In this document: in pieces, positions 16,567 to 26,026 of the stretch
Layout: every line of letters starts with the position of its first letter
Position numbering within the stretch: the stretch's first letter is position 1
Origin: Malaciobacter marinus
GTDB taxonomy: Bacteria; Campylobacterota; Campylobacteria; Campylobacterales; Arcobacteraceae
Direction: 5' to 3'
Assembly: GCF_003544855.1 (NCBI RefSeq)
Contig: NZ_CP032101.1
Coordinates: forward strand, 62,001 to 126,000
Length of the DNA: 64,000 nt
The notes under the pieces: generated by a model
Told to the model about the DNA's origin: nothing
Seen by the model: the letters and a program-made list of their open reading frames with translations, nothing else
Databases searched by the model: none
Translations under genes and position numbers: made by a program

Positions 16567-19404
16567 ATGTTAGCTGGAAAATACCAAGATTTCTATAATC
16601 AAATAATAAACAAAATACCCCAAGAAATAATATATACAGATGATTTACATACTTTAGCGTATGGAACAGATGCTTCTTTTTATAGACTTATTCCTAAATT
16701 GGTTATAAAAGTTGAAAACTCAAAACAAGTAAAAGATATTTTGCAATTAGCTTGTAATATGAAACTAAGTGTTACATTCAGAGCAGCTGGTACCTCGCTT
16801 TCTGGACAAGCAATTAGTGATTCAATTTTAGTTATTACTTCAAGAAATTGGACAGATTTTAAAATTGCTGAAGATAAATCACATGTGTCATTATCACCTT
16901 CTTTAACAGGAGCACAAGCAAATAATATTTTAGCACCATTTAGTAAAAAAATTGGACCAGATCCAGCTAGTATTAATTCTGCAATGATTGGTGGGATTGC
17001 TGCTAATAATGCTTCTGGAATGTGCTGTGGAGTTGCTCAAAACTCATACAAAACATTAAAATCAATGAAACTAGTTTTTAGTGATGGAACACAATTAGAT
17101 ACAGGAAATGAAGATAGCAAAGCAGAGTTTGCAAAAACGCATAAAGAGTTTTTGCAAAGTTTAAAAATGTATGCAAAAAATATAAAAGATGATGAAGAGC
17201 TAAGTGCAAAAATTAGAAAAAAATTTAAAATGAAAAATACAACAGGGTATAGTTTAAATGCCCTTGTTGATTTTGAAGATGAATTTGAGATTTTACAACA
17301 TCTAATTATTGGAAGTGAGGGAACATTAGCTTTTATTAAAGAAGTAACATATTATACAGTTGAAGATTATAAAGATAAAGCAAGTGCATTAGTATATTTT
17401 AAAGATGTAAATGAAGCCTGTAAAGCAGTAACAAAATTAAAACTTGAAAAACAGAAAAATATAATAAGTGTTGATGCAGTTGAACTTATGGATAGAGCAG
17501 GTCTTGCAAGTATTGAAGATGATCCTAAAATGCCTTCATATATAAAAGAGTTTGATGAAAATGTTACAGCTTTATTAATTGAAACAAGAGCAAAAAGTGA
17601 TAAAGAGTTAGATACTCAAATTAAGCAAATTGAAGATAGTTTAAAAGAGTTTTCTTTAGCAAAAGAGCTTTATTTTACAAAAGATGTTGAAGAGTATACT
17701 CAATATTGGAAGATTAGAAAAGGACTTTTTCCAGCAGTTGGAGCAGTAAGAAAAATAGGTACAACTGTTATTATTGAAGATATTGCATTTCCTATTGAGT
17801 ATTTAGCAGAAGGAACATTAAAACTTCAAGGATTATTTAAGCAACATAAATACAATGAAGCTTTAATTTTTGGACATGCTTTAGAGGGTAATTTACACTT
17901 TGTTTTTACACAAGATTTTTCAACACAAGAAGAGATTCAAAGATATGATGACTTTATGTATGATGTTACACAACTTGTTGCTGTGCAATACCAAGGAAGT
18001 TTAAAAGCAGAGCATGGAACAGGTAGAAATATGGCTGCTTTTGTTGAATTAGAGTGGGGTAATACAGCTTATGAAATGATGAAAAAAATTAAAAGCTTAT
18101 TTGATCCAAATAATATTTTAAATCCAGGGGTAATCATCAATGATGATAAAAAAGCCCACATAAAAAATCTAAAACCACTTCCAAAAACAAATGATTTAGT
18201 TGATAAATGTATTGAGTGTGGTTTTTGTGAACCTGTATGTCCATCAAATGTTTTAACATTAACTCCAAGACAAAGAATAGTTATAAATAGAGAAATTTCA
18301 AGACTTGAAGATGAAGAACACAATCTAAAAAAAGCAAAAGAGTTAAAACAACTATATCAATATGATGGAATAGAAACATGTGCTACATGTAGTTTATGCT
18401 CAACTGCCTGTCCTGTTGGAATTGATACAGGAAGTTTAACAAAGTACTTAAGACATGAACAAGTAAGCAGTACTCAAAATAAAGTTGCAAATGTTATTAC
18501 AAACAATTTTTCAGCTACATTAACAGGAATGAAGTTTGGTTTAAAAGCAGCAAATTTAACACACACTATTTTAGGTACAAGTTTAATGAGTGGCTTAACA
18601 TCAGGACTTAGAAAAATATCAAGTGATAAAATTCCAAGATGGAGTGAACATTTACCAAAAGGTATCTCAATAAATACAAGAATTGAGCAAAAAGCAAATA
18701 GTTTAAAAGTTGTATATTTCCCATCATGTATTAACAGAACTATGGGATTAAGTAGTGCAAGTAAAGAAGAAAAAGAACTTTTTGATACAACAGTAGAACT
18801 ACTTCAAAAAGCAGGTTTTGAAATTATATTTCCAAAACAAATTGATAATTTATGCTGTGGTATGCCTTTTTCATCAAAAGGTTTTACAAAACAAGCAAAA
18901 ATAAAATCAGATGAATTAGAAACAGCACTAAATGAAGCTAGTAATAATGGCCAATATCCAATTCTTTGTGATACTAGTCCTTGTACTAAAAAAATGATGG
19001 AGAGTTTTAACTCAAATTTAGATTTATATGAACCAATTGAGTTTGCATTAGAACATTTAGTTGATAAATTAGAGCTTGAAAAAATTGATGAGGCAATTAC
19101 TATTCATACAACTTGTTCTTCAAGAAAAATGGGATTACATGAAAAGTTTATTAAACTTGCAAATATGTGTTCATCAAAAGTTATAGTTCCCTCAGATGTT
19201 ACATGCTGTGGATTTGCAGGAGATAGAGGCTTTAGTTATCCAGAACTAAATCAAAGTGCACTAAGAAATCTTCCAAAAAGTGTAAAAGATGCAAAATATG
19301 CCTTTTCAACTTCTAAAACTTGTGAGATAGGACTTAGTGAATATTCAGGGATTGATTATAATTCAATTTTTTACTTAATAAATAAGTGTTCAAAGGCTAA
19401 ATAA
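16567..19404 (+). CDS. dld: FAD-linked oxidoreductase with Fe-S and CCG domains, D-lactate dehydrogenase type
   Basis: The 945-residue fusion has an N-terminal FAD-binding PCMH domain (RAAGTSLSGQ at 72-81), an FAD oxidase C-terminal domain, and two ferredoxin motifs, CIECGFCEPVC (from C548) and CATCSLCSTAC (from C605). Two CCG domains follow, with CCG at C763-C764 and C880-C881. This architecture matches the respiratory D-lactate dehydrogenase Dld-II of Shewanella and Cj1585c-type proteins, oxidising D-lactate to pyruvate with electrons to quinone. Neighbouring lactate genes support that substrate, but glycolate or 2-hydroxyglutarate oxidases share the fold. TAATTAAGGA precedes the ATG and a stem-loop follows the stop. 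Confidence 0.88.
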   Translation: MLAGKYQDFYNQIINKIPQEIIYTDDLHTLAYGTDASFYRLIPKLVIKVENSKQVKDILQLACNMKLSVTFRAAGTSLSGQAISDSILVITSRNWTDFKIAEDKSHVSLSPSLTGAQANNILAPFSKKIGPDPASINSAMIGGIAANNASGMCCGVAQNSYKTLKSMKLVFSDGTQLDTGNEDSKAEFAKTHKEFLQSLKMYAKNIKDDEELSAKIRKKFKMKNTTGYSLNALVDFEDEFEILQHLIIGSEGTLAFIKEVTYYTVEDYKDKASALVYFKDVNEACKAVTKLKLEKQKNIISVDAVELMDRAGLASIEDDPKMPSYIKEFDENVTALLIETRAKSDKELDTQIKQIEDSLKEFSLAKELYFTKDVEEYTQYWKIRKGLFPAVGAVRKIGTTVIIEDIAFPIEYLAEGTLKLQGLFKQHKYNEALIFGHALEGNLHFVFTQDFSTQEEIQRYDDFMYDVTQLVAVQYQGSLKAEHGTGRNMAAFVELEWGNTAYEMMKKIKSLFDPNNILNPGVIINDDKKAHIKNLKPLPKTNDLVDKCIECGFCEPVCPSNVLTLTPRQRIVINREISRLEDEEHNLKKAKELKQLYQYDGIETCATCSLCSTACPVGIDTGSLTKYLRHEQVSSTQNKVANVITNNFSATLTGMKFGLKAANLTHTILGTSLMSGLTSGLRKISSDKIPRWSEHLPKGISINTRIEQKANSLKVVYFPSCINRTMGLSSASKEEKELFDTTVELLQKAGFEIIFPKQIDNLCCGMPFSSKGFTKQAKIKSDELETALNEASNNGQYPILCDTSPCTKKMMESFNSNLDLYEPIEFALEHLVDKLELEKIDEAITIHTTCSSRKMGLHEKFIKLANMCSSKVIVPSDVTCCGFAGDRGFSYPELNQSALRNLPKSVKDAKYAFSTSKTCEIGLSEYSGIDYNSIFYLINKCSKAK

Positions 19405-19432
19405 AAAGTAATTTTCTTAAATATTTCTTCAT

Positions 19433-19473
19433 AAAAGTGATATTTACTATTTTTTTGGTAAAATATCACTTTT
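19433..19473 (+). terminator. Terminator after the D-lactate dehydrogenase-like gene
   Basis: AAAAGTGATATTTAC (19433-19447) and GTAAAATATCACTTTT (19458-19473) pair with a single bulged A around a 10-nt loop. It separates the lactate module from the core genes that follow. Confidence 0.65.
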
Positions 19474-19492
19474 AAGATAAAGGGATTAGATT

Positions 19493-20317
19493 ATGAAAAA
19501 GCTATTAGGTATACTTTTATTATCAACAACTATAAGTTTTGCAGGTTTAGTTGATGCAGTTGCATTAGTTGTTAATGATGAACCAATTACACTTTATGAT
19601 ATTGATAAGCGAATGGTTGAATCAAAAGTTAGTAAAAAAGAGGCAGTTAGTTCTTTAATAGATGAAGCATTATATGAGCAATTACTTCAAGAGAAAAATA
19701 TCAATGTAGATATCTTTGATGTAAATAACTATTTAGAAAAAATTGCAGCATCAAATGGTATGGATTTATATACTTTTAAATCAGTTGTTAAGCAAAAATA
19801 TAAAAATTATGATGCTTATGAAGATGAAATAAGAAAAAGAATACAAAGAGAGAAATTAATAGGTCAACTTGTAAGAGGGAATCTAAAAATTGCCACTCAA
19901 GAAGATTTAAAAATATATTATAAAAATAATAAAAATCAATTTACTACAGCAAAAACGATTGATGTGGTTCAATATGCTTCAAATAATAAAAAAGCATTAT
20001 TAGAAATTCAAAATAATCCTCTGACTGTAAACAATGAAGTATCAAAAAGTAATATTTCACTTGATCAAGAAAAGTTAAATTCACAAATGAGATTTCTTTT
20101 AAATGATACTAAAATAAATCAATTTACACCAATTATCACTGCAGATAAACAATATGTGACTTTATTGGTTACACAAAAGAAAGGTGTTAATACTTTAGCT
20201 TTTGAAGATGTAAAAGATAAGATTTTTACAGTATTAATGCAAAAAAGAGAACAAAACTTCTTAAAAGAGTATTTTGAGAAATTAAAACTAACTGCTAATA
20301 TAAAAGTTGTAAGATAA
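19493..20317 (+). CDS. SurA-like periplasmic chaperone / peptidyl-prolyl isomerase-related protein
   Basis: The 274-residue exported protein has a signal peptide, MKKLLGILLLSTTISFA, followed by the SurA N-terminal chaperone motif VDAVALVVNDEPITLYDID. It then has a helical domain and a C-terminal helix. A short parvulin-like segment may lie between 150 and 230 but lacks obvious conserved isomerase residues. It resembles C. jejuni Cj1289, a SurA-like protein of the outer-membrane protein folding pathway. It lies 10 nt before gatB. Confidence 0.8.
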   Translation: MKKLLGILLLSTTISFAGLVDAVALVVNDEPITLYDIDKRMVESKVSKKEAVSSLIDEALYEQLLQEKNINVDIFDVNNYLEKIAASNGMDLYTFKSVVKQKYKNYDAYEDEIRKRIQREKLIGQLVRGNLKIATQEDLKIYYKNNKNQFTTAKTIDVVQYASNNKKALLEIQNNPLTVNNEVSKSNISLDQEKLNSQMRFLLNDTKINQFTPIITADKQYVTLLVTQKKGVNTLAFEDVKDKIFTVLMQKREQNFLKEYFEKLKLTANIKVVR

Positions 20318-20327
20318 AAGGAAATAG

Positions 20328-21755
20328 ATGTTTGAAGTTATTATAGGATTAGAAGTACATGTTCAATTAAATACAAATAGTAAACTATTTTGTTCTTGTG
20401 CGACAAGTTTTGGTGAAGAACCAAATACAAATGTTTGTCCTACTTGTTTAGGACTTCCAGGAGCACTTCCTGTATTAAATAAAGAAGCAGTTCATAAAGC
20501 TATTATGCTAGGAACTGCACTTAAATCACAAATAAATAAAAAATCAATTTTTAATAGAAAAAACTATTTTTATCCAGATTTACCAAGTGGTTATCAAATC
20601 TCTCAGTTTGAAGTTCCTGTTGTAGGACTTGGAGAACTTGTTATTGACTTTGAAGATGGAACAAATAAAAAAATTGGAGTTACAAGAGCTCACTTAGAAA
20701 ATGATGCAGGAAAAAGTATCCATGTAGGGGATGTTTCTCATGTGGATTTAAATAGAGCTGGAACACCACTTCTTGAGATAGTTTCAGAACCTGATATGAG
20801 AAGCTCTGAAGAGGCTATTTTATATCTTAAAAAGCTTCATTCTATTGTAAGATACTTGGGTATTAGTGATGCTAATATGCAAGAGGGAAGTTTCAGATGT
20901 GATGTAAATGTATCTATTAGACCAAAAGGTGATGATAAGCTTTATACAAGATGCGAAATTAAAAATATGAACTCATTTAAGTTTATTGAAAAAGCAATTA
21001 AATATGAAGTTCAAAGACAAATTGAAGCTTGGGAAGATGGTTTTTATGAAAAAGAAGTAGTTCAAGAAACAAGACTATTTGATCCAGAAAAAGGTGAAAC
21101 TAGATCTATGAGAGGTAAAGAAGATGCTGCTGATTATAGATATTTCCCAGATCCAGATCTTTTGCCTGTTATTATTACAGATGAAATGATGGAAAAATAT
21201 TCAAAAATTCCTGAACTTCCAGATGAGAAAAAAGCTAGATTTGTAAGTGATTTCAAAATTAAAGATTATGATGCATCTGTTATTACTTCTTCATTAGAAA
21301 CTGCAAACTTCTTTGATGAAATGATGGAAGAGAATATCAGTGGTAAAAATGCAGCAACATGGTTAACTGTTGAGTTACCAGCAAGATTTGGAGAGGGTGT
21401 AAGCTTAGAAAACTCTCCTGTGAAAGCTAAAAAATTAGCTTCTATTGTAAAAGCAATTGAAGATGGAACTATTTCAGGAAAAGCTGCTAAAGAAGTACTT
21501 GATTACTTAATGGAAAAACCTGAGATGCAAGTAGATTCAGTTATTGATGAACTTGGATTAAAACAAGTATCTGATGATGGAGCAATACTTGAAATTATTG
21601 ATGGGATACTTGCAGCCAATGAAGATAAAGTAGAACAATATAAAAGTGGGAAAGATAAACTATTTGGATTTTTTGTTGGTCAAACAATGAAAGCATCTAA
21701 AGGTAGTGCAAATCCACAAAAAGTAAATGAACTTTTAAAACAAAGATTATCATAA
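20328..21755 (+). CDS. gatB: Asp-tRNA(Asn)/Glu-tRNA(Gln) amidotransferase subunit B
   Basis: The 475-residue protein begins [15 protein letters not shown] and contains [16 protein letters not shown] and the [12 protein letters not shown] motif, all GatB signatures. The C-terminal helical YqeY-like tRNA-binding domain ends QRLS. With GatA and GatC, which are not in the window, it amidates mischarged Glu-tRNA(Gln) and Asp-tRNA(Asn). Conserved cysteines CSCATSF and CPTCLG near the N-terminus suggest the zinc-binding form. gpsA overlaps its stop by 1 nt. Confidence 0.97.
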   Translation: MFEVIIGLEVHVQLNTNSKLFCSCATSFGEEPNTNVCPTCLGLPGALPVLNKEAVHKAIMLGTALKSQINKKSIFNRKNYFYPDLPSGYQISQFEVPVVGLGELVIDFEDGTNKKIGVTRAHLENDAGKSIHVGDVSHVDLNRAGTPLLEIVSEPDMRSSEEAILYLKKLHSIVRYLGISDANMQEGSFRCDVNVSIRPKGDDKLYTRCEIKNMNSFKFIEKAIKYEVQRQIEAWEDGFYEKEVVQETRLFDPEKGETRSMRGKEDAADYRYFPDPDLLPVIITDEMMEKYSKIPELPDEKKARFVSDFKIKDYDASVITSSLETANFFDEMMEENISGKNAATWLTVELPARFGEGVSLENSPVKAKKLASIVKAIEDGTISGKAAKEVLDYLMEKPEMQVDSVIDELGLKQVSDDGAILEIIDGILAANEDKVEQYKSGKDKLFGFFVGQTMKASKGSANPQKVNELLKQRLS

Positions 21756-22651
21756 TGCAAAAAAACTCAGTAGCAGTAATAGGAGCAGGGAAGTGGGGAC
21801 AAGCACTTCATTTTGCCCTTGGTCAAAAACAAAAGTGTTATATTACTTCAAGAACAAAAAGAGATATAAATAATTTTGTAGATTTAAATACAGCTCTGAG
21901 TTGTGAATATCTTATAATAGCTATTCCTGCACAACAAATTAGACAATGGTTAGACGAACACTTTGAGTTTAAAGGCCAAAAAATACTTGTAGCTTCAAAA
22001 GGTATTGAAGCTAGTACAGGAAAGTTCTTAAATGAAATATATGAAGAGTTTATTCCTAGTGAAAACTTAGGTTTTATTTCAGGACCTTCTTTTGCAGCAG
22101 AGGTAATAAAAGGCTTACCATGTGCTCTTGTTTTAAATAGTTTAAATAAACAAATTTTTATTGAATTTGAAAAACTATTCCCTGATTTTATTAAAACATA
22201 TTATAGTGATGATGTTATAGGTGCAGAAATATGTGGTGCTTATAAAAATGTACTTGCAATTGCAAGTGGAATATGTGAGGGAATGAATCTTGGAAATAAT
22301 GCAAGGGTTTCATTAATCTCAAGAGGCTTAGTAGAAATGCAAAGATTTGGTAGCCATTTTGGTGCAAAAATGGAAACATTTATTGGATTAAGTGGTGCAG
22401 GGGATCTTTTTTTAACTGCGAGTAGTGAATTGAGTCGTAATTTTAGAGTAGGGCTTGGACTTGCAAATAATAAAACACTTGATGAAATACTAGAAGAATT
22501 AGGAGAAGTAGCAGAGGGCGTTAAAACATCTTATGCAATTAATTCTTTAAATAAAAAGCATAAAATTTATACGCCAATAGCAAATGAAGTCTACTCTATA
22601 TTAGAGGGTAAAAATCCAAAGGATAGTTTAAAAGATTTATTAAAAGATTAA
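21755..22651 (+). CDS. gpsA: NAD(P)H-dependent glycerol-3-phosphate dehydrogenase
   Basis: The 298-residue protein has an N-terminal dinucleotide fold, VIGAGKWGQAL, the motif FISGPSFAAEV, the catalytic-lysine segment GAYKNVLAIASG and a C-terminal helical domain with SGAGDLFLTASS. It makes sn-glycerol-3-phosphate from dihydroxyacetone phosphate for phospholipid synthesis. It is slightly shorter than the E. coli enzyme (339 aa). It shares the gatB transcript and is followed 10 nt later by a sensor kinase. Confidence 0.96.
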   Translation: MQKNSVAVIGAGKWGQALHFALGQKQKCYITSRTKRDINNFVDLNTALSCEYLIIAIPAQQIRQWLDEHFEFKGQKILVASKGIEASTGKFLNEIYEEFIPSENLGFISGPSFAAEVIKGLPCALVLNSLNKQIFIEFEKLFPDFIKTYYSDDVIGAEICGAYKNVLAIASGICEGMNLGNNARVSLISRGLVEMQRFGSHFGAKMETFIGLSGAGDLFLTASSELSRNFRVGLGLANNKTLDEILEELGEVAEGVKTSYAINSLNKKHKIYTPIANEVYSILEGKNPKDSLKDLLKD

Positions 22652-22661
22652 AAGAGTAATA

Positions 22662-24680
22662 ATGAGTGATGTAAAATTATATACAAAAAAGTATTTAATC
22701 TTAGTCTTTTTATTTATCATAAGCTTATGTGTATATATTTATATTGTTTACTCAAATTATACTAGCAATAAAGAGTTTTTATTAAACTCAACCACTCAAA
22801 ATCAAATAAAACTTGTAAAAGCGTATAAATCAAAAATTGATGAAAAACTTTTACAGAAAAAAAGAATTATAAAATCAACTGCAAATTATATAAAGAAAAA
22901 AGATAGAGAAAAAAATTATACTCTTATAAAAGAAACATTAGCTTTAGCTATTTTAAATGGGGATTTTAGAAGTGTATATATAGGTTATTATGATGATTAT
23001 TTTATTACAGGTATTAATTGGATAGCACCAAGTTGGTATAAAGTAACAAAAAGAAAATGGTACAAACAAGTAGAACAAGCAAAATCTATAGTTGTTACAA
23101 AACCATATTTGGATTCAGATTTAGATTCAAATGTTATTTCAATTGCAACACCATTATTTGTAAATGACAAACTATATGCTGTATTATCAAGTGATATAAA
23201 AATCGATGATTTTAGACATGATATTTTATCTTTATTACCTGTAAAAGAAGGTTTTGCCTTTATGATGTCAAATGACGGTGATGTTGTATTGCAACCTAAA
23301 AAATTTAGTTTTAATATTGATGAAAAATTTTTAAAACAAATAAGCAAAGATTTCTCACAAAATTCATCGGGAGTGAATATATATAAAATAGAAGGTGAGA
23401 ATTATATATTCACTTATGACTCTTTAGAAAATAGTGATTGGATATTTATCACCGTATTAAGTGAAAAGAAAATTTTCCAAAATATAAATAAAGAATTATT
23501 CAAAAATCTTTTAATTGCTGCGTTTTTAATGTTAGTTGGAATATTAGTAGTAATTTATCTATCTTCTATTCAAAGAAAACTTTTAAGAAATAAAAATTTA
23601 TTGGAACTATTTGCTAAAAGCTCTAGTTGGGGAGTTTTAATGACTGATAAAGAAGGGCATATAGTTTTTATAAATAAATTTTATGAAAAAATATTTTCAC
23701 TTGGAAACAAATCTTTATATGAAAAAAATATCTTGAAGATACCTCATAGAATAGGACAAAAAAACTATTTTGATAAAGATACACACTTTTTTAATTTAGC
23801 AAAACAAAATCCTGAAAATATAGCAACTTATAAAATCGGTGATGAACAAATCTATAATTTTCAAGTTACTCCTTTATTAAAAGCGAATCGTTATTTTGAG
23901 GGAATTATTGTAACAGTAAATAATATTACAAATGAAAGATTAATAGAAAAAAATAAACTAAAACAAGAAAAGATATTTATACAAAATAGTAAGATGATTG
24001 CTTTAGGAGAAATGGTTAGCGCAATTTCACATCAATGGAAACAACCTTTAAGCTCACTTCTTCTTCTAATAAATAATATTGATGAAAAGATTCAAGAAAA
24101 AGATTTTGAAGATATAGATGAATACATTTCTCGTTCTAGAACAAATATAGAATTAATGAGTGAAACTATGGATGCTTTTAGAAGTTTTTATAAGGAACAA
24201 CTAAAGCAAAAAGAGTTTGATTTAGTTCAAACAATAGATGAAATAATAAATATTAGTTCAGCTTTGATTAAAATGAACTCAATTTCTATAAATTTTTACT
24301 ATAATAAAGAGTATAACTATAAAATTTATGGTTATCCAACATACTTAAAGCAAGTAATATTAAATTTAATATCTAATTCAAAAGATGCACTTGTAGAAAA
24401 GATTAATGATAGTGATTTTGACAAAGCACAAATTTCTATTTATTTAGAAAAGCATGATAATAATATTATAATAAGATTTGAAGATAATGGAAATGGAGTA
24501 GATTCATCAAAAATAATAGATATCTTTAACTCTTCATTTACAACAAAAGGTGATAAGGGTACAGGGACAGGCTTGCATTTATGTAAACTTTTAATAGAAG
24601 ATAAAATGGATGGAAAGATTTTTCTTGAAAGCAATAAAAATCCAACTTCTTTTGTAATTGAATTAAAGGAAAGTAGATGA
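22662..24680 (+). CDS. Sensor histidine kinase with double-Cache sensor and PAS domain
   Basis: The 672-residue kinase has membrane helices near 10-30 and 280-302 enclosing a periplasmic dCache-type domain, which includes YWIAPSW-like and KPYLDSDL segments. A PAS domain follows (about 315-425). The HisKA box is AISHQWKQPL with H457, and the ATPase domain has NLISNSKDAL and GTGTGLHLCK. The regulator gene overlaps its end by 4 nt. The cytochrome and molybdoenzyme genes downstream are probable targets, so the signal could be TMAO, DMSO or a similar electron acceptor; this is inference from position. Confidence 0.92.
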   Translation: MSDVKLYTKKYLILVFLFIISLCVYIYIVYSNYTSNKEFLLNSTTQNQIKLVKAYKSKIDEKLLQKKRIIKSTANYIKKKDREKNYTLIKETLALAILNGDFRSVYIGYYDDYFITGINWIAPSWYKVTKRKWYKQVEQAKSIVVTKPYLDSDLDSNVISIATPLFVNDKLYAVLSSDIKIDDFRHDILSLLPVKEGFAFMMSNDGDVVLQPKKFSFNIDEKFLKQISKDFSQNSSGVNIYKIEGENYIFTYDSLENSDWIFITVLSEKKIFQNINKELFKNLLIAAFLMLVGILVVIYLSSIQRKLLRNKNLLELFAKSSSWGVLMTDKEGHIVFINKFYEKIFSLGNKSLYEKNILKIPHRIGQKNYFDKDTHFFNLAKQNPENIATYKIGDEQIYNFQVTPLLKANRYFEGIIVTVNNITNERLIEKNKLKQEKIFIQNSKMIALGEMVSAISHQWKQPLSSLLLLINNIDEKIQEKDFEDIDEYISRSRTNIELMSETMDAFRSFYKEQLKQKEFDLVQTIDEIINISSALIKMNSISINFYYNKEYNYKIYGYPTYLKQVILNLISNSKDALVEKINDSDFDKAQISIYLEKHDNNIIIRFEDNGNGVDSSKIIDIFNSSFTTKGDKGTGTGLHLCKLLIEDKMDGKIFLESNKNPTSFVIELKESR

Positions 24681-25363
24681 TTAGAAAACTTGAAAATATT
24701 CTAAAAAGCACAAAGGTTTTACTTGTTGAAGATGAAGAAGATTTAAGGTTTATAATTCAGCGTTCCATTTATAAATATGTAAATAGTATAGTAGAAGCAA
24801 AGAATGGAGCAGAAGGCTTAGAAAAGTTTCTTTCACATGATATTGATTTAATACTTTCTGATATAAATATGCAAAAGATGAGTGGACTTAAGATGTTGAA
24901 AAAAATAAGAGAATATAACTCAACTATTCCTGTGATTTTTTTAACTGCATATGATACAGATGAAAATATTCTTGATGCGATAAATCTTACAAATAGTTTT
25001 TTACTTAAAAAACCTTTTGAGAAAAAACAACTACTTACAACTATTCAAATGGTTATGGGACAACAAAATATCAATGAAGAGATAATAGAATTAGGTGAAG
25101 GTTTCTCATATTCAGTAAAAAATAAAGAATTATTTTACAAAGAAGAATTAATTTCATTAACAAAGTTAGAAAAAAAACTCTTAGAAGTATTAGTACATAA
25201 TAAAACGCATGTTGTAACATATGAAATGATTGAAAACTTTGTATGGCAAGAAAAAGGTGCTACTCAAGAGGTTATAAGAGCATACATAAAAAAACTTCGT
25301 AAAAAAACTTATCAAGAACTTATTGAAAATATCCAAGGTATTGGATACTTACTTAAAATCTAA
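24677..25363 (+). CDS. Response regulator, OmpR-type
   Basis: The 228-residue protein has a receiver (acidic residues E19-D20, phosphoacceptor D62 in LSDINM, Lys in LKKPFEKKQ) and a winged-helix C-terminus ending GIGYLLKI. It is translationally coupled to the kinase. Three 11-bp-spaced repeats before the cytochrome gene, 13 bp after this gene ends, are a likely binding site. Confidence 0.92.
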   Translation: MIRKLENILKSTKVLLVEDEEDLRFIIQRSIYKYVNSIVEAKNGAEGLEKFLSHDIDLILSDINMQKMSGLKMLKKIREYNSTIPVIFLTAYDTDENILDAINLTNSFLLKKPFEKKQLLTTIQMVMGQQNINEEIIELGEGFSYSVKNKELFYKEELISLTKLEKKLLEVLVHNKTHVVTYEMIENFVWQEKGATQEVIRAYIKKLRKKTYQELIENIQGIGYLLKI

Positions 25364-25376
25364 ATAGAATAAAAAA

Positions 25377-25408
25377 TTCATAGTTTATTCACACTTTACT
25401 TATACAAT
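25377..25408 (+). promoter_or_regulatory. Promoter of the cytochrome/molybdoenzyme operon with three 11-bp repeats
   Basis: TTCATA (25377), TTCACA (25388) and CTTATA (25399) recur at exactly 11 bp, and a TACAAT -10-like box lies at 25403-25408. The third copy overlaps the -10. This looks like an OmpR-type regulator site for the two-component system just upstream. Confidence 0.5.
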
Positions 25409-25438
25409 AACTTTAAGTAAAAAAATTAAGGAAAAACT

Positions 25439-26017
25439 ATGAAAAAGAGAAGCTTAATCTTAATTGGTTTAATTTTTTCAAACTCACTACTTTTTGCAGG
25501 ACAAAATGCTTATTTGAAAAATGATGGGCAAGTATTTATAACTCCAAATGCAAAAAAAGAGATAGGAAAGATTGACACAGCTACACCAGTGGAAGTTTTA
25601 AAAGAAAAAGGTAACTTTAAAAAAGTAAAAGTAAGTGGTTGGGCTGCTTATGGTTTTGAAAATGTACTTTTTAAAGATGCAGGGAAAAGAATTTTTTATT
25701 TAGTACTTGATGATAACAAAACTATAAAACCAAAAGTTCTAGGAGAAAAAACTGATACATATGATACTGTATGGAAAAATGTATCTTATACATTTTGGGT
25801 AAAAAAAGACTCTTTAAGTAAAGATATAGATAGTATTTATGCTAAAGGGAAAGAACTATTTACTAATAGATGTGGAGCGTGTCATGCTGCACCTGAATTA
25901 GAGCACTATACAGTAAATCAATGGCCAAGTATTATTAACTCTATGAAACCAAGAGCTGGTTTAACAGATGAAGATATGCAGTTTGTTGTGAAATTTGTTC
26001 AAAAACATGGAAAATAA
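25439..26017 (+). CDS. Periplasmic monohaem c-type cytochrome, molybdoenzyme partner
   Basis: The 192-residue protein has a signal peptide (about 1-20, LLFA/GQNA), an SH3-like domain (about 22-80) and a C-terminal cytochrome c domain with a single haem motif, CGACH at 145-149. SMKPRAGL probably supplies the distal methionine. It matches the haem protein paired with the Campylobacter TMAO/DMSO reductase (Cj0265c-like) and would pass electrons to the molybdoenzyme encoded 9 nt downstream. No multihaem TorC/NapC-type quinol oxidase is adjacent, so the quinol-side donor must be elsewhere. Confidence 0.88.
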   Translation: MKKRSLILIGLIFSNSLLFAGQNAYLKNDGQVFITPNAKKEIGKIDTATPVEVLKEKGNFKKVKVSGWAAYGFENVLFKDAGKRIFYLVLDDNKTIKPKVLGEKTDTYDTVWKNVSYTFWVKKDSLSKDIDSIYAKGKELFTNRCGACHAAPELEHYTVNQWPSIINSMKPRAGLTDEDMQFVVKFVQKHGK

Positions 26018-26026
26018 GGAGACATT

